This document shows positions 25,283-33,278 of a stretch of 64,000 bases of DNA, one piece after another. Origin of the DNA: Azospirillum sp. TSA2s (GTDB lineage: Bacteria > Pseudomonadota > Alphaproteobacteria > Azospirillales > Azospirillaceae); the NCBI RefSeq assembly GCF_004923315.1, contig NZ_CP039646.1, positions 67,001 to 131,000 of the forward strand. The letters are read 5' to 3'. Within the stretch, counting starts at the first letter, position 1. Each line of letters begins with the position of its first letter. The translations under genes were made by a program, and so were the position numbers. A model generated the notes under the pieces. It was not told the origin of the DNA, did no database searches, and was given only the letters and a program-made list of their open reading frames with translations.

Positions 25283-26100
25283 GCAAGCGTTCCGCCGGGC
25301 GCGACATCGCGCTCATCCCCGAAGAGTTCCAAGAGATCGCGACGCTGTGCGCGGCTACGGACGTGCTGATCGGCGGCAGGACCGTCATCGGCGTTGCGGA
25401 TGCCCGCCAGCTTCACGCCGGTCTCGGTGTCGGCCGCGACTTCACGACGTGGGTTGAAGGCCGCATCAGCAAGTACGGTTTCCGTGAGGGCATCGACTTC
25501 GAACGGGTTGCCGCGAAAGAATATTGCTCCCCCGAATTGGGGAGCAATAAAGTTGCACGCGGCGGACACAATGCGGTCACGTACCGCCTCACTCTCGACA
25601 TGGCGAAGGAGCTTGCCATGGTCGAGAACAACGAGATGGGACGGCTCATCCGCCGGTACTACATCTGGCTGGAGGAAGCGCGCACGGTTCCGGCTCCCAG
25701 CTTCGACGCGTCCACGCTGGGCGGCATCGTCAAGGCAGTAGTCGGGAAGCAGATCAAGGATGCGCTGACTGAACTGGCGCCACAGATCATCGCCGCCCAG
25801 CTTGCCGCCGATCCGCGCGTTGCGGCTGTCGATGCTGTCCCGGCCCTGCAAATCGCCATTGAGGCGAAGGTGCCGAAGGCTGGCCGGCGTCCCATCGTCC
25901 GGGCGATCAGCAACTCCCTTGCCCGCCACTGCGAAGCCAAGGGCCACGTCATCCGCCGTGACGTTCGCGGGACCAAGCTTTACCCGCTGGCGGCTGCGCA
26001 CGAATGGCGCCTGTCCGGCGGCGATCACCTGATCCGCAAGCTGGTGGCTGACAGCAAGCCCATCGGCGGCCTGTTCGCCATCGACGGCGGGAAGCACTAA
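25279..26100 (+). CDS. AntA-type phage antirepressor
   Basis: 273 residues. Residues of about 35-135 match the AntA/AntB domain: VADARQLHAGLGVGRDFTTW, GFREGIDF, YRLTLDMAKELAMVENNEMG and RRYYIWLE. The C-terminal part is helical with a basic stretch (GRRPIVRAISNSLARHCEAK) resembling a DNA-binding or KilA-C-like end. Antirepressors bind and inactivate repressors; because the repressor here lacks a peptidase domain, this gene is a good candidate for the induction switch. Confidence 0.82.
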   Translation: MSKRSAGRDIALIPEEFQEIATLCAATDVLIGGRTVIGVADARQLHAGLGVGRDFTTWVEGRISKYGFREGIDFERVAAKEYCSPELGSNKVARGGHNAVTYRLTLDMAKELAMVENNEMGRLIRRYYIWLEEARTVPAPSFDASTLGGIVKAVVGKQIKDALTELAPQIIAAQLAADPRVAAVDAVPALQIAIEAKVPKAGRRPIVRAISNSLARHCEAKGHVIRRDVRGTKLYPLAAAHEWRLSGGDHLIRKLVADSKPIGGLFAIDGGKH

Positions 26101-26178
26101 CCCCCACACAGACGAACGCCGGCCACGGATTGCACCCCGAGCGGCCGGCGCTAGTCTCATCAACTGACGGAGCACATC

Positions 26179-26355
26179 ATGCCCCAAGACTACCATACTC
26201 CGCAAGAATACTCGCTCTACGCCGCCCTGGTCGAGATCGCACAGGCGGTAGACGACCGTCTCTGTGGGATGGGCACCCTCTCCTTTATCGCGGGCTCGTT
26301 GCTGGTGGTTGGCATTTCTGCCTCCGCCGGTCTGGCCGCCCTGATGGGGGTGTGA
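26179..26355 (+). CDS. Small membrane protein
   Basis: 58 residues with one C-terminal membrane helix (LSFIAGSLLVVGISASAGLAAL). GGAG lies 8 bases upstream of ATG. Three bases separate it from the next gene. Function unknown. Confidence 0.55.
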   Translation: MPQDYHTPQEYSLYAALVEIAQAVDDRLCGMGTLSFIAGSLLVVGISASAGLAALMGV

Positions 26356-26358
26356 GCC

Positions 26359-26676
26359 ATGAGCAAGCACACTCCCGGCCCGTACGTGGTCAAGAAGCTC
26401 CACGCCGTCGGCGACATGGATATGGAGGGTTTCCCGCCCGAGACGCTGGGCGTCTACGCCAAGTCCGATCTGAGCAACAAGGACGAATGCCCGTCCGCCC
26501 TCTGCTTCATGAACACGAACTGGGGTGAGCACAAGCAAACCGCCAAGCTGTTTGCCGCTGCCGACGTGATGCTGGCCGCTTTGAACGCGGTACATGACGA
26601 GATGGTGACTGCCGGCATGGCTGGCACGGCGACGCATCGGCTCGTGGTTGACGCCATCGCCAAGGCGGAGGGCTGA
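26359..26676 (+). CDS. Conserved-type phage protein
   Basis: 105 residues. The start (HTPGPYVVKKL) and the helix TAKLFAAADVMLAALNAVHDE match a small-protein style common in phage early operons, with KLxAAAPxML-like spacing. No function known. Confidence 0.6.
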   Translation: MSKHTPGPYVVKKLHAVGDMDMEGFPPETLGVYAKSDLSNKDECPSALCFMNTNWGEHKQTAKLFAAADVMLAALNAVHDEMVTAGMAGTATHRLVVDAIAKAEG

Positions 26677-26679
26677 CCG

Positions 26680-27177
26680 ATGGACGCCACTGTCATCCTC
26701 CCTTGGTCCTTTCCACAGCCCTACGCAATCAGCGGCGTCACGAACCACGCGGCCCCGCCGGCCTGCAATCCCACGGCGCTGTTCACCGGCTTGTCCGGCC
26801 GTGAGCGGATGGCTTGCATTTGGGCCGCTGCTGGCCTTGGCAACAAGGAAGTCGCCCTGCGCATGGGCATCACCGAGGCAACGGTGAAGGTCCACTTGAA
26901 GGCCGCCATGCGCAAGATGGGCATTTACAGCCGATGCGCCCTGGTCGCGATCGTGCGTCCGGCTGGCGCGGTCGGGAAGGACGTCGAAGTTACCCCGGAA
27001 GAAGCGTCGTTCCTGCGCAACCTCTATGCGGCGCGGTCCTACGGCGACATCGCCTATGTGACCGGCGACAGCGAGAGCCTCACGAAATCCAAGGCGCGGG
27101 CGATCTTCAAGAAGATCGGCGTTTCCGGCCGTGTGGAGGCCGCCCGCTGGTGGTTCTCCCGCCGCGTGGAGGGCTGA
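26680..27177 (+). CDS. LuxR-type helix-turn-helix protein
   Basis: 165 residues. Residues of about 38-90 are a GerE/LuxR DNA-binding domain: GLSGRERMACIWAAAGLGNKE, then ITEATVKVHLKAAMRKMG. A second related helix set appears in the C-terminal half (TPEEASFLRNLYAARSYGDI, TKSKARAIFKKIG). It may be a regulator built from two HTH units; no receiver domain is present. Confidence 0.65.
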   Translation: MDATVILPWSFPQPYAISGVTNHAAPPACNPTALFTGLSGRERMACIWAAAGLGNKEVALRMGITEATVKVHLKAAMRKMGIYSRCALVAIVRPAGAVGKDVEVTPEEASFLRNLYAARSYGDIAYVTGDSESLTKSKARAIFKKIGVSGRVEAARWWFSRRVEG

Positions 27178-27180
27178 GCC

Positions 27181-27321
27181 ATGACAGACGACATCAAGCT
27201 CCGCCTCGCCTGGATTGGCCTTAAGGCCGTGTCCCTGGTCTGCCTGATCGGCGCGGCCTTTGCCGCCTATGGCCTGTACCGGGTCGTCCACGTCGCTTCC
27301 CTTACTGTCGGGGGGCTGTGA
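27181..27321 (+). CDS. Small single-pass membrane protein
   Basis: 46 residues with one membrane helix (AVSLVCLIGAAFAAYGLYRVV). It begins 3 bases after the preceding gene and its 3' end overlaps the convergent gene 27302-27640 by 20 bases. Function unknown. Confidence 0.5.
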   Translation: MTDDIKLRLAWIGLKAVSLVCLIGAAFAAYGLYRVVHVASLTVGGL

Positions 27322-27640
27322 GATGCTCCCCCATAGCCAAACTCTCCAGGTGCCGTGCCCAGCCGATCATTTCGTTGCGGGCATCGGGCGCCTCTTCATC
27401 GGCCGCAGCCTGCCGCAGGATCGTGGCGTAGACCAGCGCATCAATGGGGTTGGTCAGCGGCAACGTCGGTTCACGATTGTCCCGCTGGTACCTCAGTTCG
27501 ATGCAGATGGCGGTAGCCATGTACTTGCACCACAGCCACCCGCCGATCTGGTGGTAGTTGGCTTGGCTGCGGTGCCACTGCGCACGCTCCAGGCCGTTGG
27601 CGGGGCAGGGCGGGGTGTCGATGGCGACGATCATGCCCAT
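27302..27640 (-). CDS. Hypothetical protein on the opposite strand
   Basis: 112 residues, no domain recognised (IGGWLWCKYMATAICIELRY; ALVYATILRQAAADEE). With the 60-residue gene upstream it forms a leftward pair inside the rightward operon, transcribed against the flow. AAAGG precedes ATG 27640. Confidence 0.5.
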   Translation of the reverse strand: MGMIVAIDTPPCPANGLERAQWHRSQANYHQIGGWLWCKYMATAICIELRYQRDNREPTLPLTNPIDALVYATILRQAAADEEAPDARNEMIGWARHLESLAMGEHLTAPRQ

Positions 27641-27643
27641 GGC

Positions 27644-27826
27644 TCAGCCTTTCTTTCCGAAGGTATCGACCACGGCGATAGCCAGTCCTTCGGCTTCTGG
27701 AGCGCGGTTGGTGATGCTCCCCAGCGTTTCCAGGGTGAGGATGATGCAGGCGACCAAGCGTTCTTCGTTGGTGCCCTTCCGCGACTTGTGCGGCTGACCG
27801 ATCCGCTCGCTTCCCGCCTCGCTCAT
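27644..27826 (-). CDS. Small hypothetical protein on the opposite strand
   Basis: 60 residues, helical. GGAGAGGAAG precedes the ATG. It is divergent from the gene starting at 27880, so the 53 bases between should hold a leftward promoter; none is obvious. Its stop is 3 bases from the next leftward start. Confidence 0.5.
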   Translation of the reverse strand: MSEAGSERIGQPHKSRKGTNEERLVACIILTLETLGSITNRAPEAEGLAIAVVDTFGKKG

Positions 27827-27879
27827 GGCTTCCTCTCCGTGTTTCTGCGCTGCGGAAAGTATGTTCCGGGGGGTGCGCT

Positions 27880-28347
27880 ATGACCACGAAAAGCCCCCGT
27901 CGCGCCGTGTCGGGAAATGACGACGGCATGGTGATTACGGCCGGCGCCGTTCGGTTCGCTCGCAAGCGTTGGCCGTTCAAGGTCGCCGCCAATCTCGCTG
28001 CGGTGCTGCGCATCAGCGAGCGGCAGGCGGAGCGGTTGGTGGAGGAAAAGCGGCCCTGGAGCCTGCGGCACATCGGCCGGATGACTGCGGTCTTCGGCAT
28101 GGAGTTTGTCGCCACCGTCTTTCACCCACTGGCAGCCAGAGAAGCACATGCCGAACACATTGCCGTCCGCGAATACCTCGCGCGCCAACGGGCCGCGAAC
28201 GAAGAGAAGCGCATCGTGGAAAGGGAAGTTGCGGCTTCTTCTGGTGCGGATGGCAAACGCGCTTCTCTCGCTGTCCGAACGGCTGGGGCAACAAGCCGAC
28301 TGATTGCCAAGCTGGCGCGTCGCGGACGCCCGGAGGCCGCCGCATGA
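27880..28347 (+). CDS. Helix-turn-helix phage protein
   Basis: 155 residues. Residues of about 25-70 form a helix-turn-helix-like unit (FKVAANLAAVLRISERQAER, EKRPWSLRHIGRMTAVFG). The C-terminal half is basic and helical. Probable DNA-binding protein of unknown target. Confidence 0.6.
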   Translation: MTTKSPRRAVSGNDDGMVITAGAVRFARKRWPFKVAANLAAVLRISERQAERLVEEKRPWSLRHIGRMTAVFGMEFVATVFHPLAAREAHAEHIAVREYLARQRAANEEKRIVEREVAASSGADGKRASLAVRTAGATSRLIAKLARRGRPEAAA

Positions 28348-28505
28348 CCCACGAAACACCACCCGCCGGGACTAGCCAGCCTCCCCACCCGGCGCAGACT
28401 GGCGGGGAGGGGCAGCAGACCTCCCCGCCGTTTTCCTCCCCATCCCCCACTGACCGCGCCGCTGATGCGTGGCGCTGCGAAACGAACCCGGACGATCTGC
28501 CATGA
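28344..28505 (+). CDS. Small Pro-rich protein
   Basis: 53 residues, rich in Pro, Ser, Thr and Gln, probably disordered. Supported by ATGA overlaps at both ends (28344 and 28502), which keep a continuous coupled chain. Confidence 0.45.
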   Translation: MTHETPPAGTSQPPHPAQTGGEGQQTSPPFSSPSPTDRAADAWRCETNPDDLP

Positions 28506-28912
28506 CGAAGCCCAAGAACGCTACCAAGAAAGAACTCTGCGCCACCGATCAGAACGCGCCGCTCCGCGCCCGCATTCGGCTGGTGTTCCAGCCCGGCATG
28601 ACGATCACCGAGATCGCGCGCAAGACGCAGGCGGAGGTCGCCAAGGTCAAGGACGCCGTCCAGAAGCTCCGCCGCCGTGGCGAGATCACCTGCGACGTGC
28701 CGCACAACCCGCCGGGCCATGCGCTGCGCAAGGAGTTTGCCGGCCCGACCATCACGGCCGAAATGCGGGCCAACTTCAACCGGTCGGTTCCGGAGGACAT
28801 GGCCGCTCAGATCGCCGCGTTTCCGGTGAAGAAGGTCACGAAACTGCCGCCGGCCGGCTACCAGTCCAACTTCCCGCAGTTGCTCGGCTCCAAAGCCGCT
28901 TGGGTGGGGTGA
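28502..28912 (+). CDS. Hypothetical winged-helix phage protein
   Basis: 136 residues. Residues of about 20-60 look like a winged helix (IRLVFQPGMTITEIARKTQA, VKDAVQKLRRRGEITCDV). No family recognised. Confidence 0.55.
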   Translation: MTKPKNATKKELCATDQNAPLRARIRLVFQPGMTITEIARKTQAEVAKVKDAVQKLRRRGEITCDVPHNPPGHALRKEFAGPTITAEMRANFNRSVPEDMAAQIAAFPVKKVTKLPPAGYQSNFPQLLGSKAAWVG

Positions 28913-28915
28913 GCC

Positions 28916-29143
28916 ATGGCCGGACGCGCTTGCACCGCCAACCCATTCCTGCCTGGTAACTGGTCGCCGACTGTCGCCGAAGTGGATGCCCGCCCGAAAC
29001 AGCGCGGCAATTGGGCGACGATCCGCCCGACCGTCTACCCCAACCACGCCGCCCCCACCGTCACTGAGCGTGACCGCGCGTCCATCGCCGCGGCCATGCA
29101 CAAAGTCCGCCGCTTCGACAGCGCCGGCCGGGAGATTGCATGA
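28916..29143 (+). CDS. Small hypothetical phage protein
   Basis: 75 residues with several aromatic/Pro motifs (NPFLPGNWSPTVAEVD) and a helical basic C-terminus. Overlaps the next gene start at 29140. Confidence 0.5.
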   Translation: MAGRACTANPFLPGNWSPTVAEVDARPKQRGNWATIRPTVYPNHAAPTVTERDRASIAAAMHKVRRFDSAGREIA

Positions 29144-29655
29144 TGCCCGCAAAAGACGATGCCCGCCGCGCTCTGATTGCTGAGATGCACTCGCAAGGCA
29201 TGAGCGATGTCCAGATTGGCGAGCGCCTTGGCGTGTCGAAGTCTGCCATCTGCCACATCCGCAAGGACATGGGCCTCCCGGCGGTGACGCGCGGCGGCCA
29301 CAAGCAGCTTGTCACCGACGCCGACCTGATCAAGTGGGAGGCCGTTGGCATGAGCCGGCAGGAAATGGCGGAGCGGTCAGGCGCATCGCGCGTCACGATC
29401 ACCAAGCGCCTGTGGGAACTCAGGAAGAAAGAACAGCGGGCTGCGCAGGTTGCCGCCAGCGTGGTCACTGACGATGAGGAAGACGATGAGCCGACACCGA
29501 CGATCATCGGCGACGCTCTGTTCCTCTCCGCCTTTGCCGCCGTCCGCGTGGCGCTTCCGACCAACTCCCGCCGGGCTGAGACGAGCAATCGAGACGGCCG
29601 GATAGTCGGCCTGCCGGTGCCCGCCTTCACCGTGTCCAGCATCTACGGGGCGTGA
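29140..29655 (+). CDS. Helix-turn-helix protein with two HTH units
   Basis: 171 residues. Two resolvase-like helix-turn-helix units are visible: MSDVQIGERLGVSKSAICHI (about 20-42) and MSRQEMAERSGASRVTITKR (about 68-90). The C-terminus is acidic then hydrophobic. Likely a DNA-binding regulator of the early operon. Confidence 0.65.
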   Translation: MMPAKDDARRALIAEMHSQGMSDVQIGERLGVSKSAICHIRKDMGLPAVTRGGHKQLVTDADLIKWEAVGMSRQEMAERSGASRVTITKRLWELRKKEQRAAQVAASVVTDDEEDDEPTPTIIGDALFLSAFAAVRVALPTNSRRAETSNRDGRIVGLPVPAFTVSSIYGA

Positions 29656-29657
29656 CC

Positions 29658-30011
29658 ATGGCGAGCCTCTTCTCCGTCACGATGCCGGCCCCTCCCAGCG
29701 TCAACAACCTGTTTAAGAACGCTGGTCGCAAGGGTCGCGTGCCGACTTCCGACTACGAGGACTGGAAGCGAAAGGCAGGGTGGCACGTCCGCTCGCAACG
29801 CCCGCAGCCGGTCCATGGTCCGGTTGTCGTGACCATCGTGCATGGGAAGAGGCGAGCCGACCTCGACAACCTAAACAAGGCTCCCTTGGACCTCCTGGTG
29901 AGCCTCGGACTCATTCGTGACGACGGCCCAGATGTCGTGCGCGAGCTGCATTGCAGCTTCGGCGAAGTGGACGGCTGCCGCGTCACCATCAAGCAAATGG
30001 AGACAGCATGA
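29658..30011 (+). CDS. rusA: RusA-type Holliday junction resolvase
   Basis: 117 residues. Contains PAPPSVNNLF near the start and ADLDNLNKAPLDLL with SLGLIRDDGPDV, the acidic cluster and Lys that form the RusA active site. It cuts four-way DNA junctions during phage recombination or packaging. ATG 29658 is preferred over an in-frame GTG at 29652. Confidence 0.88.
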   Translation: MASLFSVTMPAPPSVNNLFKNAGRKGRVPTSDYEDWKRKAGWHVRSQRPQPVHGPVVVTIVHGKRRADLDNLNKAPLDLLVSLGLIRDDGPDVVRELHCSFGEVDGCRVTIKQMETA

Positions 30012-30259
30012 CCACGGACGTTGGCGGCATTGCCGCGGATAGGCTCAAGTCATTCGTTGAGCGCATTGAGCGCTTGGAAGAAGAGAAGCGCGGGCTCAGC
30101 GAGGACATCAAGGAAGTCTACGCCGAAAGCAAGGGCACTGGTTTCGACAACAAGATCATTCGGCAGATAATCCGTCTCCGCAAGATGGATAAAGCCGACC
30201 GTCAGGAACAGCGCGCCATCCTCGAATTGTATGCCGAGGCTCTCGGGATGGAGGACTGA
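30008..30259 (+). CDS. GapR-like DNA-binding protein (DUF2312)
   Basis: 83 residues, close to the full DUF2312 domain: LKSFVERIERLEEEKRGLSE, DIKEVYAESKGTGFDNKIIR, then IIRLRKMDKADRQEQ and LELYAEALGM. In Caulobacter GapR this domain dimerises around overtwisted DNA. A phage copy might assist replication or transcription. It overlaps rusA by ATGA. Confidence 0.88.
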   Translation: MTTDVGGIAADRLKSFVERIERLEEEKRGLSEDIKEVYAESKGTGFDNKIIRQIIRLRKMDKADRQEQRAILELYAEALGMED

Positions 30260-30261
30260 CC

Positions 30262-30543
30262 ATGGCCGCCGGAAACGACTTAATGCGCGTCGTGAATATC
30301 CTCACTCGGGAGCGGGCGCGCCAGAGCAAGCCGCAACACGAACTGGCCGCAGCAATCGACAGGTCTCAGGGCGCGGTGTCTCGCTACGAGGGCGGCGTTG
30401 CGCTGCCTGACGTGGAGACGCTGTTCCGCTGGGCTGCTGCCCTTGGCGGCCGGATCATCGTGGAGTTCCCGCAAATCGACATTGAAGAAGCCATTGAGCG
30501 CACGCCGCGCCGCGCTGCGCCTGCCCTGGAGGCCGTCCAATGA
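30262..30543 (+). CDS. XRE-family helix-turn-helix protein
   Basis: 93 residues. An XRE domain at about 8-62 (LTRERARQSKPQHELAAAID, SQGAVSRYEGGVALPDVE, TLFRWAAALGGRIIVEF) is followed by a short tail. It may be a regulator acting inside the operon. Confidence 0.75.
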   Translation: MAAGNDLMRVVNILTRERARQSKPQHELAAAIDRSQGAVSRYEGGVALPDVETLFRWAAALGGRIIVEFPQIDIEEAIERTPRRAAPALEAVQ

Positions 30544-31121
30544 GCAAGGCCCGCCGCCTCCCCAGCCCTGACTACCAAATCCCGTCTGCCTGGGTCCGTG
30601 TGCCCGAGCTGCGCCAGCGGATCGAGCAAGCCGTCCCGGTCTACATGCTCAACCTCGTTCTGGTCCGCCTGCTGACCCGTGGAACGCCCAACGCTCGCGA
30701 GCGCGCCGTGTTCAGCGTGGCCCACGACTGTACCGTTGTCGCCACTGCCACGCCGTTCCGCGGCCTTCCCGCCGGCATGCAGGCCAAGGGGCGGGAGATC
30801 GCTATCGCTGTGGCGAAGCTGGCGCTCAACCGTCAGGTCTCAGACCGCACTCTGCCGGCCATGCTGGCGACGTGCTCTTGGGTGCATCCGCTGCTGTCTC
30901 TGGCGCCGCACATGTCCTTCGAAGCCAACTCGTCCCTGTCCGATGCGGTCGCCATGGTCTTGGACGAGATAGACAGCATCGCCCGGTCAGAGGATGCGGA
31001 AGGCGCCTACGTGCAGGCTATCGAGCTTGGCGGACAGATGGTGCCGGTCATCGAAGACCGCATGTCGGCGCTTGGCTTGTATGGGTTCGCCGCTGCCCAC
31101 CCGATCCGGGAGGCCGCGTAG
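30540..31121 (+). CDS. Hypothetical phage protein
   Basis: 193 residues, no domain recognised. Starts by ATGA overlap with the XRE gene. Has hydrophobic helical segments but no clear membrane span. Confidence 0.55.
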   Translation: MSKARRLPSPDYQIPSAWVRVPELRQRIEQAVPVYMLNLVLVRLLTRGTPNARERAVFSVAHDCTVVATATPFRGLPAGMQAKGREIAIAVAKLALNRQVSDRTLPAMLATCSWVHPLLSLAPHMSFEANSSLSDAVAMVLDEIDSIARSEDAEGAYVQAIELGGQMVPVIEDRMSALGLYGFAAAHPIREAA

Positions 31122-31123
31122 CC

Positions 31124-31270
31124 ATGGCCCCCACCGAATGGATCGTGAGCTACCTGCCACACGGCCAGCCCATACCGCCCGGCTGCACCTTCAGCAGCCT
31201 CTCCCACACCCACCACGGACGGCACGTCGCCGGCATCATCGCCAAGGAGGTTAAGCATGGAGCGCGTTGA
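31124..31270 (+). CDS. Small hypothetical protein
   Basis: 48 residues (EWIVSYLPHGQPIPPGC at the start; HTHHGRHVAGIIAK). Kept because it bridges two genes with short spacing and a 14-base overlap with the methyltransferase. Confidence 0.4.
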   Translation: MAPTEWIVSYLPHGQPIPPGCTFSSLSHTHHGRHVAGIIAKEVKHGAR

Positions 31271-32042
31271 GATTGGCGATGCCGTGCTGTTCTGCGGGGA
31301 TGCAGCGGAAGCCCTGGAGACGATGGGGCCGGGCAGCTTCGACATTGTCATAACGGACCCGCCCTATTCGTCGGGCGCCCGTCGCGATGCAGAAAGGCAG
31401 GTGCGCGGCGCCATGCTGCGGAGCATGGAAGACGCGGACTGGTTCAGCCATGACGCTATGACAACGTGGGGCTTCAACTGGTTCATTCGCTCCACCTTCA
31501 CCGCGATCCGCAGCCATCTGGCGCCCGGCTCTCACGCCTACGTCTTCATCGACTGGCGGCAGACGCCCAACGTCTATGGGATGCTTGAGGCGTGCGGGTT
31601 CCGTGTCAACAACTGCCTCGTTTGGGACAAGGGCCATTTCGGCATGGGCGCCTATTGGCGCAACCAACATGAGCACATCGTTTTTGCGTCGGTCGGGACG
31701 GCGTCCGAAATGCTCGACAAGGGTATGGGCACCGTCCTGACGCACCCGATTGTCAGCGCCTCGTCCCGCGTTCACCCCACGGAAAAGCCCGTTGGCCTCG
31801 TCCAGGCAATCATTGAGGCGGTTCCTGGGAAGACCGTCTTTGACCCGTTCATGGGGAGCGGGAGCCATGGCGTTGCGGCGGTGCGTGCGGGGCGACGGTT
31901 CGTCGGAGTGGAGATCAACCCTCAGCACTTCGCCACAGCTTGCAAGCGGATTGAGGCTGCGCAGCGTCAAGCCGACCTCTTTGTCGCTCCCCCGGCATCC
32001 AAGCCCGTACAGCAAGCCCTCTTCGGTGGGGAGGCCGCCTAA
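31257..32042 (+). CDS. DNA N4/N6 methyltransferase
   Basis: 261 residues. Motif IV is TDPPYSSG (near 35) and motif I is DPFMGSGSHG (near 197) followed by GVEINPQHF, the beta-group order. HPTEKPVGL, typical of DpnA/CcrM-like enzymes, is also present. No restriction enzyme is adjacent. It is the second methyltransferase of this prophage and is different in sequence from the one at 17046. Confidence 0.88.
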   Translation: MERVEIGDAVLFCGDAAEALETMGPGSFDIVITDPPYSSGARRDAERQVRGAMLRSMEDADWFSHDAMTTWGFNWFIRSTFTAIRSHLAPGSHAYVFIDWRQTPNVYGMLEACGFRVNNCLVWDKGHFGMGAYWRNQHEHIVFASVGTASEMLDKGMGTVLTHPIVSASSRVHPTEKPVGLVQAIIEAVPGKTVFDPFMGSGSHGVAAVRAGRRFVGVEINPQHFATACKRIEAAQRQADLFVAPPASKPVQQALFGGEAA

Positions 32043-32077
32043 TGTCCACACACCAAAACCCCCGCGATGAGCGGGGG

Positions 32078-32314
32078 CTAGGCGTCGTGCCAGTCCTTCT
32101 TGAGCGCAACGCCGCGGTCTTCGATGAACTCGACGCCAGCGTCTTCAAGTGCCTGCTGAACGGCGGCGACCTTCTCGTACATCTGCCGGGGAACGCCGTC
32201 ATCGGCCTGCATCCGCTGGACCGTGGCCCACGGCACGCCGGAGCGTTCGGAAACCCGCTTGAGGTTCCAGCCGAGCAAGTAGATGGCAGCCCTGATCTGT
32301 CGTCCCGTAACCAT
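32078..32314 (-). CDS. XRE-like regulator
   Basis: 78 residues. GRQIRAAIYLLGWNLKRVSE and SGVPWATVQRMQADDG form the helix-turn-helix, followed by AALEDAGVEFIEDRGV-type ending that is also found in the regulator at 55886. ATG 32314 has AGGA upstream. Divergent from the gene starting at 32479, with the shared control region between. Confidence 0.7.
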   Translation of the reverse strand: MVTGRQIRAAIYLLGWNLKRVSERSGVPWATVQRMQADDGVPRQMYEKVAAVQQALEDAGVEFIEDRGVALKKDWHDA

Positions 32315-32478
32315 GGGCGCGATCCTGAGCAACAACCGGCGGGTGGTGCAAGCCTCTGTTTGCATGCTCATGCCCCATGTGCTATTTTAAACTCACCAAG
32401 CGCACCATTGTAACTCGCGCCGGTTTCGTATTCAACGTATGTGGCGTGAGTGCTGCCGCTTCCAAGGGGGTGCCTACG

Positions 32479-32682
32479 ATGAAAATCCAATCGCCTGGAC
32501 AGTCTCGACGGTCATCTGTCCGGTACGTCGCCGATGAACAGACCGCTTGGTTCGTGGCTGGCGGCTTCACCGCTGGCGATGCTGCCGCCGCGCTCCGCCT
32601 TGTCACCACTCACCATCCGTCGTGGCAGGACGTGCGCGCCGCGCTCCGCCGGGCTGCGTCCAGCATGTGGAGGGCGGCATGA
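32479..32682 (+). CDS. Small hypothetical phage protein
   Basis: 67 residues. QSRRSSVRYVADEQTAWFVA followed by GGFTAGDAAAALRLVTTHHP. AAGGGGG lies upstream of ATG 32479. First gene after the divergent regulator; its stop overlaps the next start. Confidence 0.5.
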   Translation: MKIQSPGQSRRSSVRYVADEQTAWFVAGGFTAGDAAAALRLVTTHHPSWQDVRAALRRAASSMWRAA

Positions 32683-33278
32683 CCGATGATCGTCTTTCTC
32701 AGGTTCGTGATGAATGCGCCGAAGCTGTCGGAGCGCTGACCGCCAACACGTTCCGTCACCACTTCTTGACCGTCATTGAAAGGCAATGTGAAAGCGAAAT
32801 TGAAAAGATGATGGCGCTTTCTCTTGCGTCATGCCCGGTTCGCATCGAAGGGCAGTTCTGGTTCAGCAACCTCATGGCAAATGTCGTCACCAATATGCAG
32901 TGTGACGATTACATGCGTTCAATCATCTGCGGTTCGGCCATGAAGGCAGGAGCCTTCATTTTCCAACAGCAGAAGATCGGAAAATACCGAGCGGACTTCA
33001 TCGTGGTTGGCGTCGCATCTGAGAATGCAAAGCCTGTAACCGTGGTGGTCGAATGCGATGGTCATGACTTCCACGAGCGCACGAAACAGCAGGCGCAGAG
33101 GGATCGGCGCCGCGACCGTGAGATGACTGCACTCGGATACCGCGTCTTCCGCTTCACCGGAAGTGAGATTTGGGCTGACCCGCGTTCATGCGCCAACGAA
33201 GTGATGAGCTTCCTCAGCGCTGAAATGGCACGGATTGGCGCATCTGAGGAAGCGGAGGCGATCCATGAAGCGACCTGA
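32679..33278 (+). CDS. DUF559/Vsr-like endonuclease-fold protein
   Basis: 199 residues. The C-terminal half has the PD-(D/E)xK nuclease layout of DUF559 proteins: KYRADFIVVGV, then VVVECDGHDFHE, KQQAQRDRRRDREMTALGY, and FRFTGSEIW. Acidic residues D (RADF), E and D (ECDGHD) are the likely metal ligands. The N-terminal 90 residues are unassigned. Possible role in DNA processing or exclusion of other DNA. Confidence 0.75.
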   Translation: MTDDRLSQVRDECAEAVGALTANTFRHHFLTVIERQCESEIEKMMALSLASCPVRIEGQFWFSNLMANVVTNMQCDDYMRSIICGSAMKAGAFIFQQQKIGKYRADFIVVGVASENAKPVTVVVECDGHDFHERTKQQAQRDRRRDREMTALGYRVFRFTGSEIWADPRSCANEVMSFLSAEMARIGASEEAEAIHEAT

